A stretch of DNA of 64,000 nucleotides from Bemisia tabaci (Eukaryota; Arthropoda; Insecta; Hemiptera; Aleyrodidae), in the NCBI RefSeq assembly GCF_918797505.1, contig NC_092797.1, positions 17,745,372 through 17,809,371 of the forward strand, given 5' to 3'. Position 1 is the stretch's first letter, and each line of letters starts with the position of its first letter. This document shows positions 22,380-32,655 of this stretch, one piece after another. The notes under the pieces were generated by a model. The model was given only the letters and a program-made list of their open reading frames with translations, was not told the origin of the DNA and searched no databases. Made by a program: the position numbers and the translations under genes.

Positions 22380-24878
22380 AGCAAATCGCGAGCAACGCCG
22401 CCGCCTTTTATATTGGACCTTAAAGTTACGCTTGGCGCGAAGTGAGATTAAAGTATTCGGAGCCGATATGATGCGCGCGGTAGCAACTTAGGGGCTGAAG
22501 GGGTGGTGGGGGGATCTCAGCGAATTTTTTTCTTCAAATTTCGAGTTATTATCTGTGTTTTCCAAAAGTATCATCGAAATCCGTGGTTTTTTTTTTCTTT
22601 TATATTGGACCTTATAGTTGCGCTTGGCGCGAGGTAAAGTTAAATATTCGGAGCCGATCTGATGCGCAAGCGGTAGCATCTTACGGGTCGAAGGGGTGGT
22701 GGGGGATCTCAGCGAATTTTTTTCTTCAAATTTCGAGTTATTATCTGTGTTTTCCAAAAGTATCATCGAAATCCGTGGTTTTTTTTCTTTTATATTGGAC
22801 CTTAAAGTTGCACTTACGCGCGGTAAATTAAAAAATCCGAGCCCGTCTGATACGGGCGCGGTAGCATCTTAGGGGTCGAAGGGGTGGTGGGGGGGTCTCA
22901 GCGAATTTTTTTCTTCCAATTTCGAGTTATTATCTGTGTTTTTCAAAAGTATCAGCGAAATCCGTGGATTTTTTTCTTTTATATTGGACCCTAAAGTTGC
23001 CCTTTCGCGCGGTAGATTTAAAAAACCGAGCTGGTCTGGTGGGCGCGGGAGCGTGTTAGGGGATGAAGGGACACATTCGCGCTCCTAATTAAGATGTTTT
23101 TCAACAGTCAGAGGGATTGTTGGCCTTTTCAAAAAGTTTCATCGAAATCCGTGGTTTAGTTTTTTTTATATTCGAGCTTAAAGTTGCCCTTTCGCGCGAT
23201 AGATTTAAAAAACCGAGCTGGTCTGGTGGGCGCGCGGGAGCGAGTTAGGGGATGAAGGGACACATTCGCGCTCTCAGCGAAGATGTTTTTCGATAATAGG
23301 CGACATTATCCGTGTTTTCAAACAGTTTCATCGAAATCCGTGGTTTAGTTTCTTTTATATTCGTGCTTAATTAAGTTGCTCTTTCGCGCGGTAAATTTAA
23401 AAAACCGAGCTGGTCTGATGGGCGTGCGGGAGCGTGTTAGGGGATGAAGGGACACATTCGCGCTCCTAGCGAAGATGTTTTTCGATACTTGGAGGCGTTA
23501 TCCGTGTTTTCAAAAAGTTTCATCAAATTCCGTGGTTTTCTTTTTTTATTATTTGCCTTTAAAGTTGCGTATATATCGCAGTAAATCCAAGAATCCAAGC
23601 TGGTGTGGTGGGCGCGCGGGAGCGTGTTAGGGGATGAAGGGACACATTCGCGCTCCTAGCGAAGATGTTTTTCGATACTTGGAGGCATCATCCGTGTTTT
23701 CAAAAAGTTTCATCAAATTCCGTGGTTTTCTTTTTTTATTATTTGCCTTTAAAGTTGCGTATATATCGCAGTAAATCCAAGAATCCAAGCTGGTGTGGTG
23801 GGCGCGCGGGAGCGAGTTAGGGGATGAAGGGACTCATTCGCGCTCTCAGCGAAGATGTTTTTCGATAATAGGCGACATTATCCGTGTTTTCAAAAAGTTC
23901 CATCGAAATCCGTGGTTTAGTTTTTTTTTATATTCGAGCTTAAAGTTGCCCTTTCGCGCGGTAAATTTAAAAAACCGAACTGGTCTGATGGGCGCGCGGG
24001 AGCGTGTTAGGGGATGAAGGGACACATTCGCGCTCCTAATTAAGATGTTTTTCAACAGTCAGAGGGATTGTTGGCCTTTTCAAAAAGTTTCATCGAAATC
24101 CGTGGTTTAGTTTTTTTATATTCGAGCTTAAAGTTGCCCTTTCGCGCGGTAGATTTAAAAAACCGAGCTGGTCTGGTGGGCGCGCGGGAGCGAGTTAGGG
24201 GATGAAGGGACTCATTCGCGCTCTCAGCGAAGATGTTTTTCGATAATAGGCGACATTATCCGTGTTTTCAAAAAGTTCCATCGAAATCCGTGGTTTAGTT
24301 TTTTTTTATATTCGAGCTTAAAGTTGCCCTTTCGCGCGGTAAATTTAAAAAACCGAACTGGTCTGATGGGCGCGCGGGAGCGTGTTAGGGGATGAAGGGA
24401 CACATTCGCGCTCCTAATTAAGATGTTTTTCAACAGTCAGAGGGATTGTTGGCCTTTTCAAAAAGTTTCATCGAAATCCGTGGTTTAGTTTTTTTATATT
24501 CGAGCTTAAAGTTGCCCTTTCGCGCGGTAGATTTAAAAAACCGAGCTGGTCTGGTGGGCGCGCGGGAGCGAGTTAGGGGATGAAGGGACTCATTCGCGCT
24601 CTCAGCGAAGATGTTTTTCGATAATAGGCGACATTATCCGTGTTTTCAAAAAGTTCCATCGAAATCCGTGGTTTAGTTTTTTTTTATATTCGAGCTTAAA
24701 GTTGCCCTTTCGCGCGGTAAATTTAAAAAACCGAGCTGGTCTGATGGGCGCGCGGGAGCGTGTTAGGGGATGAAGGGACACATTCGCGCTCCTAGCGAAG
24801 ATGTTTTTCAACAGTCAGAGGGATTGTTGGCCTTTTCAAAAAGTTTCATCGATATCTGTGGTTTAGTTTCTTTTACAA
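22380..24878 (-). repeat. 188-bp satellite array, right (inverted) arm of the foldback-like element
   Basis: About 13 monomers of the same satellite in opposite orientation. The outer part is three near-identical 378-bp A+B dimers (units begin near 23846, 24224 and 24602). The inner monomers (22400-22990) are the diverged type with C/G-run junctions and GGAAAACACAGATAATAAC-like blocks, mirroring the inner end of the left arm. Confidence 0.95.
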
Positions 24879-25036
24879 TGGACTCTTAATGGAGCTGGAC
24901 GTAAACGGATGCGCAGCGCTGCAGCGGTAGTTGTTTGTACTATGGTCGCGGGCCCAGAGACTTGCCCGGACGCGGGCATGCCCTGGCATGTTGTTCATGC
25001 GCTGGTCTGATAGAGGTCTGATAGATTCAGCGCGGT

Positions 25037-25045
25037 TATGTTTCA
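25037..25045. repeat. Right target-site duplication TATGTTTCA
   Basis: Exact match of 11842-11850, directly after the right terminus (..CAGCGCGGT). The ATG at 25038 inside it opens a reading frame in frame with GSTO exon 1. Confidence 0.85.
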
Positions 25046-25214
25046 TCATCCGCGCTTACCGCGCTTCCTGACGGACAAACAACGCACTTTTTTCGGAAAT
25101 ACACTGATAAACAAAACACTCCCGGCGTTTCCGGCACCTGACATTTCTCAATCAAGAATCAAAATTACCAGAAAAATCTTGGCGTATTTTGTACCGAAAC
25201 TTCGTCAGCCCACA

Positions 25215-28200
25215 ATGACTTTGGTTCACCACAAATCTGGTAAGCCTCTCATCCCTTATTATGCTTTAGTCTGCTGTAAATACATGGCAGATTTTTGCCA
25301 GAAGTAGGTTCAGTATCAAGAGAGTTATGTAATTCTCACCCACCTAAGTACCTCCATCCACTCATCAGAGAAACATGACGAAAAGTCGAATTTCATGATA
25401 ATTCTATCTGTTGGGGATGATCATCAACTAGAGTCCACGCAAAATTAGTTGACGCATTACAGGACTGCGACCGAAGATTGCCTGATGTCTCTTTTACATG
25501 TGGGTAAAGTGAATGGAAGACTCTCAATATTGGACCCCCTGTCGCGGTCTAAAAGTGCGTAAACTTTATTGGCCATGACCCTAGCCACTAAAAAACAATA
25601 TGCAAGCAACTGCATAACCTGTCTACCTGGACGACCAGGCTGAGACCATGTCAAAGAAGTATATGCGCTTCTAGAATATACGACCAAAAATGAGTCGTCT
25701 ACAGTTATGCATTGAAAGAAAGTCCAAGAATCAAGACTGCAGATCATCTGGCACACTCTAAAAGTGTGTAAACTTATCAATCGTGGACTCGTGAAGATAG
25801 CCAGCTTCAATTAATCTCCTACGCTCACTTGTTTTCAGTCCAAGTCCTCTAACACCTAGGTCTAATCATTATCGTCTGACATCTTACTGCGAGTGAATGA
25901 ATGAATTTACTTCATGAGAAACAAGATTACAACAAAACAAAAGGTCACAGAAAAAACTATACTAACAATCCGCTGCAGCCTCAAACAAATCCTGTCAATC
26001 CTAGGGTTCTGCAGCCGCCATTGAAATCACAGTCCTGGAATTCCTCCAAGTCTGATTATGGATACTGGTGGCTGTATATTATAGGGGAAAAAAATGCGAA
26101 TCTCCAAATCAATGTCACAAATTGTCTCTTGTTTCATTTTTAATAGCATAAACTAAGAAATGGTTTTTCTTGAAGCATACACGGAAAAAATTAAATTGCC
26201 GATTTAACAACTCAATTGCTGAAAAAAGTGACTGCAATGTTTCAATGTAGATTTTACAACACAAAAATGCGTACCATAGTGGTTAAAGTAGCATTTTTTG
26301 TTGTAAAATCTACGTTGAAACGATGCATTCACTTTCTGCTACTTCACTTGCACTTTCTACTGAAACCACTATTGTACGCATTTTTGTGTTGTAAAATCTA
26401 CATTGAAACATTGCAGTCACTTTTATTAGCAATTGAATCGTTAAATCAGCAATTTAATTTTTTCTGTCTATCCCAGGAAAATTTCAAGGAGATATTTTCT
26501 TAACTGATAAGAAGCTCACTCTCTAAAAAATGTCTTTTTGCTCCTTTATCCACTGATACTCATCATCACCTGTTCTAGATTCTTAATAATTCATACTTAA
26601 AATATTTTTCTAGGTTCTGTTGAACCTCCTCTAATTGAAGAGAAGCTAAGGCTTTACAGTATGAGGTACTGCCCGTACGCTCAGAGAATTCACCTTGTCC
26701 TCAATGCCAAAAAAGTTTCGTAAGTACTTAATTTTATCTTTTCCATATGTTATTGTTGCACAACTCTTTATTTTGACAAATTGGCCCTTGCTTGTTGAAA
26801 ATCAAGATCACACTTTAAATATTTTTAAACCCCTCTGAAAAATAAAAGGATAAGTTTAAGTGCTGTATTTAAAAAAAAAAAAATATTTTTGCTCTATCCT
26901 CTATAAGCCATTGATTTGCTTGATCTTGTTCTGTCTCAAGTCAAACTGTTTATTCCTTGTTCTCATGTTTCACATTAGGTATGATGTGGTTTACATCAAT
27001 CTTGTCCAAAAACCAGAGTGGTTTTTAGAGAAGTTTCCTGCTGGCACTGTTCCTGCAATGAATGTCAAAGGTGCCAATCTTTATGAAAGTCTCATTCTGG
27101 CCGATTTTCTGGACGAATACTTTCCAGAGCCCCGCCTACACTCATCTGACCCCCTTCAAAAAGCAAAAGATCGTTTGCTTGTGGAGAGTTTTGGCAAAGT
27201 AAGAATGTAGATTTTTTTTTTTTTTTTAGTTTTTTTCAGGATTAAAAGGTAGAGAAATCTCAATATTTTTTTAAACAATAACTTCCCATGGAGATTAAAG
27301 ATAACTTTTTTTTTAAGAGACTTTTTTTATTGGCATCTATTTTTGAAAAATAAAAATACTACAGTTCGTTGTTTCCCAGACAAAGAAATGTAACTGTATT
27401 TCAACATCGCAAAATGTTCCCTCGTGAACTGCATTCTCATCAGAAAACTACTTACGCACGGGATATTTCTAATGGAAAATTTCACCAGTTTTTCTTCTCA
27501 GATCGCAGGCAAAAGTCAGCATAATCTCAAACGGACATCACACAATATTATTCTTGTAATAAAATTGAATTATTGAAGTCAGTAGATACCTATTACAACA
27601 TTGGAATGGAGTAATGTTCTTTTGTCTGGGGAAAGACAAACTATGACCCTAATACTGTTTAAAACAGAATGTAAGAATCTCTCATTTCTTTTAAAGATAC
27701 AAAAAGGCAAAATTCAAACGCCATCTCAGCCACAAAATTTCCTTATTCTTGGAAAAGAACCCTGCCCAAAAAAAAGAGCTCAGTAGCTCCCAGCACATTT
27801 TGATGGAACCTTAACAGGTTGGTATATAGTTCATCACTAGCATATAGCCAAAAAATTAGCCAATTCTACCAAGTAGGAGCGAAGATATTCGTGATTGAAC
27901 ACGCAGACTATTTTCTATCACGTCACAGCACAGTGGAAGAATTACAAGTCCTCTCTCCTGGTTGTTTGGCGTTCTCGGTCAGACCTCACGCGCAGTTAGG
28001 TGCTTATACCCTCGGCCGGTACGAAGACTTTACTCCCTCCTTCTCCCAGCACCTGCTCATTCAATTTCAGCAACTCTTTGTCATTTCAGACTCCATATTG
28101 CACTGCTGGCCCCAGCGTCCATGTGATAGGAGTAAATGAAAACAATACAAGGTTGTTGCTACCTGGTAGAGAGAGGGGGTTTCTCGGCTGAAATTTACTT

Positions 28201-30296
28201 CGCAGGCAAAGAAAGGCAATGTGTAGCGCTTATTCACCTCCGCTGCACAGAAAATAGTCTGTGTGTTCAATCCCGAATATCTTGGCTCCTCCTTCGTAGA
28301 ATTGCCTAATTTTTTAGCTTTGTGTCAATGATGAACTTTATGTCAACCAATTAAAGGTTCATCAAAATATACCAGGAGCCTCTGAGCCCCAGGCTCCGTG
28401 CAGGGTTTTTTTCTCAACAAACTGAATGGTCAGGACTACGCATTGAACCGAAAATTTGTATGATCTGTGCGTTTTTCCTTTTAATTGGAAAATAATTTTT
28501 ATCCCAAAATTTCTTCATTTGCCATTGGATTTTCTCATGCCATACGAAAGCCTAGAGGATATTCAATTTCAGAAACCTAGCTGACTTCTGAAGATTATTG
28601 CCCCTTAATATATGTTTGAATTACTAGAGGATTCACTTTAAAACACCTCTGTAGTTCGTTTCTCTTGTGAGCTTCTGTTCTCCTTTCAGAAACGCTTCAG
28701 TTAATTTTTTATCCTCTTCCAGATTGGTCCTCATCTTTATAAACTGTTGATGGGCCCTGATTTCACCGAAGATGCTTTTCAAGGAGTACTCACTATGTTA
28801 GCTAAAATGGAAAATGAGTTGAAGAATAGAGGATCCAATTTTTTCTCAGGTATAGTTATTTTGATAAATTGATGGGAAACCTATGAAATATTTAATTTCT
28901 ATTTTTGCTGGTTTTAAATGAGCTGCACAAATGAATCCCAGTATAGGTAGGTACGTCATTTATCTGTCATTAAAAAATTGATTGGAAAATGTATTTGGGA
29001 AGTAACCCAAAAATTTATTTTTATTAAAGCTTTAGTCAGACAAGTTAAAACTTGTTTCATCTCTATTAGCAAGCCACTGCTCTGATGCTGTCCAGTACTG
29101 AGTATTCAGAAGGTTATAAAAACATTGTATGGAACAATAACAAATATTAATGATATTTTATTCCAGTATCCTCCTGAAAATCATCTTAATTTGTTAGTAA
29201 CTCATGCATATCTTTCTTTTTTCAGGTGAAAAACCAGGTATGCCTGATTACATGATATGGCCGTCGTTTGAACGTATTGATGTCATAGCTGTGCGTTATG
29301 GTGAGAAAGGAAAACTTCCAGTTCAGACTTTACCGCTGTTGGTAAGGAATATTCTTTTAAATTATACCCTACTATTGCAGGCAAAAAGATTAGTAATCTT
29401 CGTCTCATCAATTGGTACTGCATCATCGATTAATTGATCATTTTTCAGATAAATTATAGGTAAATCTGTCAAACTAAATCCACAACTTTTGGAATACTTT
29501 TGGAAAATTTGAGAAATTCTTAATTCTTACCATCATTATTTTAAATATCTTTAGCAAGAATTATACGTATCTGCTATTTGAATAATGACTAATTAACTGT
29601 TCTCAAATGACTGATTCTAACGTTTTCCTCAAAGAAATCATTCTCCCCATTTGAATATGGTTCGGTGGAGGCATAATAGCAAATTATTAGCTTTTAGCTG
29701 AGACCTTGTCATGATCATTTACAATATTATTCACAAAAATATAGCACGCTTTTAAAGATGTAATCCTCTCTCACTTTCATGGGTATCTTTCCCCCATGTT
29801 GATCCCCAGCTAGCTACATATTTGAATATGGGTGAGAAATTCAAATTTTTTGTAACCAGCGCTATCAGGAATTAATATCAGTAATTATTATGTTAATTGA
29901 TTTTAGCAATGTTCGTCGTGGGAATTGTATTTTACAGGGAATGTTAAAGAGGAAACATATATCAGAATGCGCTAGTTCGTACCTTGTCTAGTGGTCCATT
30001 TAAATGATTCAACTCCTCCGTTAAAGAGTGTTTTATAAATCTTTTTGTACAAAAAACATCCATAAATGTCCACTTCAGACCAATGTCCTAGTTAAGAAAA
30101 ATCTGGCATAAGATCCATTTACTAAATTGATGGTTCTAATTGTGGTTTTTTCTTTGTAAATTTTTTCCAGACAAAATGGATTTCTGCAATGAAGGATGAC
30201 TACAGTGTAAAACCATTCTACTTGGAACCAGAAAAACATGCACTTCATCTTGAAAAAAGACGTGCTGGCGCTGCAGACGCATTTGATATTCTTTAA
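25215..30296 (+). CDS. GSTO: Omega-class glutathione S-transferase
   Basis: Six coding exons: 25215-25239, 26614-26719, 26979-27198, 28723-28849, 29226-29341 and 30171-30296. All have GT..AG borders and phases join into 239 aa ending in TAA, the usual omega GST length. The thioredoxin-like N domain carries RYCPYAQR with the omega catalytic cysteine (Cys28), cis-proline motif VPA (68-70) and glutathione-contacting ES (80-81). The all-alpha C domain follows ([17 protein letters not shown]). Omega GSTs act in the cytosol as glutathione-dependent thioltransferases and dehydroascorbate reductases; some insect members make eye pigment precursors. The start at 25215 gives [14 protein letters not shown], the normal short omega leader. 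An in-frame ATG at 25038 lies in the transposon target duplication and would add 59 residues. The promoter is squeezed against the foldback-like element. Confidence 0.95.
25247..26170. other. GSTO intron 1, left part
   Basis: No gene recognised. A 117-codon minus-strand frame (25457-25810) has no motif, splice or promoter context and is treated as chance. Confidence 0.4.
26180..26467. mobile_element. MITE, CACGGAAAAAATTAAATTG-ended, GSTO intron 1
   Basis: The ends CACGGAAAAAATTAAATTG and its inverse (AATTTAATTTTTTCTGT) pair, followed by GTGACTGCAATGTTTCAATG, TAGATTTTACAACACAAAAA and inverses. One arm segment occurs a third time in the middle (TTTTGTTGTAAAATCTACG), so the element is internally rearranged. 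Same terminal design as 694-925. Confidence 0.75.
29870..30003 (+). mobile_element. Fragment of the 7867-8939 element family, GSTO intron 5
   Basis: ATATCAGAATGCGCTAGTTCGTACC and CTTGTCTAGTGGTCCATTT match the right end of the 7867-8939 element. Only the terminal ~130 bp are present. Confidence 0.6.
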
Positions 30297-30438
30297 TCAA
30301 GCTTCAAAAGGTTCAAAAGTTGATATAGAAGTGTATTTAATTAAAATCTCCGGCACATGAGTACCTTATCCAGTACATACACAATTTCAAACTTCTATAG
30401 TATATCTACTTGTCTCAATTTTGAATCTTCAATTAGTA

Positions 30439-30444
30439 AATAAA
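30439..30444 (+). promoter_or_regulatory. GSTO polyadenylation signal
   Basis: AATAAA about 145 bases after the GSTO stop codon, in AT-rich sequence; position fits the gene's 3' end. Confidence 0.65.
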
Positions 30445-30584
30445 ATAATGTCAGTAGCTGCTGATGCATAAATGCTCTAGTTCACCTTGATATGGGACAG
30501 TATTTTGAAATCATATTACCTCTATTGTGGGGGAAAAAATTGAATCACACTGCCAGTGAATTATTTTTGGGACATTTCAAGTTG

Positions 30585-30585
30585 T

Positions 30586-30620
<35 letters not shown>
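30585..30620 (+). repeat. Poly(T) tract downstream of GSTO
   Basis: An uninterrupted T run of about 30 bases, possibly the tail of a minus-strand retroposed sequence. No source body is recognised beside it. Confidence 0.8.
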
Positions 30621-30622
<2 letters not shown>

Positions 30623-31261
30623 CTAGAAGTCGAAAGGTTTTGAAGCCTTTCATATTTCCTGATAAGATTCATTCTAAGCATGTAAAGACAAAGCTGTATT
30701 TTCATTGTGTATTGGATCTATCTCTTCTATGTTTTAATGGGAGAATTTCTGAATCCAACAATGTATGTGTTGTTTTTATCAGGACTTTCCTTTTTTTTAC
30801 TTGCCAAATTATTAAATAAACATTTTTTCAAAACATGTTTTACTTACAATATTTTTGAATTGAAAATTTTAATAATGTGTGATAAAGTGCAATGTTCAAA
30901 TGGTTGAAGTAAAATTTGGTGTTGAAAACTCGAAATCTTTCAATGAGCTTGCCTGTCTATATAAGAACATTTTGCAAAGAGGAACCACTTTTTCCAGTTT
31001 ACTACACTCAGGTTCGGGTCATAAATTGCCGGCAATTATTGTTCTCAAATTTCTACTCTTAAGAACCCTGCTTTATGGAATTACAGTATGTTGAATAATA
31101 TTGCCTCAATGAACTTTTCGCAAGGAGCAAGGTGTAAAAGAAAAACTTACATACCTACATCTTCTTTATGCAGTGTAATTTTTTCTTTTTCTAATTTATG
31201 AAGCTAGCAACTGTTGAAAAATAGAATTTAAGGCATTTTTCAATGTATCAGTTGGAGTGTA

Positions 31262-31507
31262 TTTTTGCAAAGAGGAACCACAAGCATTCCAGTGTTGCTG
31301 GGATTGTGCAACTTGCATTCTTTGCAATGAAATTACTGAAATCACACAAAAAAATAAATTTGCAAAGGTGATTTTTGTATTGAATTTATTGTTCAATGGG
31401 AGAAAAAAGAAAACTTGTTTAAGCGATCAGTTTATATTTGCAAGGTACCGAAAAAAAGTTGCACAACTTTAGTGACATTGGAATGCTTTTGGTTCCTTTT
31501 TGCAAAA
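31262..31507. mobile_element. MITE, TTTTGCAAAGAGGAACCAC-ended
   Basis: The left end TTTTTGCAAAGAGGAACCAC..GCATTCCAGTG..TTGTGCAACTT and the right end (31455-31507) are inverted copies of about 50 bp. A lone left-end fragment lies at 30970-30990. Terminal words resemble the palindrome at 63703-63827. Confidence 0.7.
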
Positions 31508-31758
31508 CACAATCCAGTTTTTACTCAAATCAGAGCAAAAACAAATCTCTGCCAGGCATTTACTGACTCACCTACTTACTGCAGCTAGAGAAAAAAAAAT
31601 ATCCCGACGCGTAAAAACGGTCTTTTCATTATGTTAGGTCGGTATGTTGTTATGTTTTGTTTGACTGCACGGTTTCTTGCTGCTAGTTGTTTTCGAGCGA
31701 AATCTGGTTTAGGGGTGTCGCACTTGTTTTGCAAAAGATCTCTAATAACTTTTGCAAG

Positions 31759-32007
31759 TTACATTCGACCGTCAGGATCAGACAGTATGGCCTTGCAACT
31801 TTCTTGAAATGATGAAAAAGAACGTTTGGAGAAACGTTGACCTCTTGACTTCTTACTGGCAACAGTGGGTACAATGTACGTACCGTTCGGATTGTGCCGA
31901 TCGAGGATCGTCACATATCCGTTTCCTTTTCCCGCTTTCCCGCACTTCGTTAGTTCATTTCCTTTTCCGGCAGTGACGTAGCAAACGTTCAAGTTTTGAT
32001 TGGTCAC
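31759..32007 (-). CDS. Possible small divergent ORF upstream of NUFIP1, unrecognised
   Basis: An 82-codon ATG-to-stop frame on the minus strand, divergent from NUFIP1. It reads MTNQNLNVCYVTAGKGNELT, then includes GNGYVTILDRHNPNGTYIVP and a basic serine-rich tail. Composition is protein-like and not low-complexity, and the GC content is above the neighbourhood. No family was recognised. It overlaps candidate promoter motifs, so it could equally be open by chance. Confidence 0.22.
   Translation of the reverse strand: MTNQNLNVCYVTAGKGNELTKCGKAGKGNGYVTILDRHNPNGTYIVPTVASKKSRGQRFSKRSFSSFQESCKAILSDPDGRM
31928..31980 (+). promoter_or_regulatory. Tandem E2F-like sites and a CRE half-site upstream of NUFIP1
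   Basis: TTTCCCGC occurs twice back to back (31928-31935 and 31936-31943), followed by TGACGTA at 31974-31980 and ATTGG (inverted CCAAT) words near 31997, 32246 and 32285. These suit a housekeeping promoter, but they sit 370-730 bp before the NUFIP1 start codon and the transcription start is not known. Confidence 0.35.
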
Positions 32008-32655
32008 TGGGTCACTGCAGGTGCTTTTGCCGCAGGCCGCGCAGGCCCGCTGGCCCGAGTGATAAGAGATGATTCGATCTTCCTTTTTCAGAATATCATA
32101 ATGACTCCATTACTTTAATTTGCCCATATCAGTTTAATTATTTATTTGTATTTTACTGACCAGTATCAGGTGGCGCTTTACATGAAAAGTGTGAGACGCC
32201 TCAAGCTTTTACATCATACCATATCGTGTTGTTTTGAACTTCTGATTGGTTAAAATCCAGGCTATTCCGAGTAAAAAAAAATTTGATTGGTTGGTGTAAA
32301 GATGATAGAAAATATCCACCAATTGAAACTCAAAATTCTACAAACACATCAATAACCTCATTCATTCCGCCATTTGCATTCGGTGCTGTATTTATTATTG
32401 TTCGCTCGTGTGACGAGATCAAGACTTCTCCACGCGTTGTTCATGGTTCAATGTGCCTCGTACACTCTTCAGCATAACGTTTCACAGCATTGAGTACCTA
32501 CTGTGCTTTACAAATTTAATTCAGTGCTTCAGTTATTACTACTTTGATAGATCAGTTGAAGGTGCTTGAAATCGAAGTGTCTTCCTAGACCGTACGGCCG
32601 GATTCTTGTACCGCTAAACTCTCAGCGTGAGGATTACGAAGGTAACTTGAGTATA

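Larger units (their letters stand above)
11851..25036. mobile_element. 13.2-kb foldback-like transposable element with satellite-built inverted arms
   Basis: Both ends carry the same terminus in inverted orientation, starting ACCGCGCTGAATCTATCAG. About 165 bp of unique terminus (11851-12014 against 25036-24872) differ at one visible position (an A/G near ACTACCRCTGCAG). The element is flanked by a perfect 9-bp direct repeat, TATGTTTCA, at 11842-11850 and 25037-25045. Inside each terminus is a 188-bp tandem array in inverted orientation: ~4.3 kb on the left, ~2.5 kb on the right. The core (about 16310-22380) contains nested repeats and no recognisable transposase. Long inverted arms of tandem repeats plus 9-bp duplications are the known signature of Drosophila Foldback (FB) elements, related to MULEs. 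The class assignment is by architecture only, and the copy is presumably non-autonomous. Confidence 0.85.

Noticed and set aside
11851..25036. Simple assembly inversion or segmental palindrome as explanation of the two arrays
   Set aside because: The inverted termini end abruptly at a 9-bp direct duplication, and the two arms differ in length and monomer order. That fits a mobile element better than a mis-join, though long-read confirmation is still listed as a check.
25457..25810. 117-codon minus-strand ORF in GSTO intron 1
   Set aside because: No motif, no splice or promoter context, and ordinary intronic composition. Most likely open by chance.
32566..32655. NUFIP1 N-terminal extension from 32566
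   Set aside because: That frame begins with TTG, not ATG. The first in-frame ATG is at 32656.
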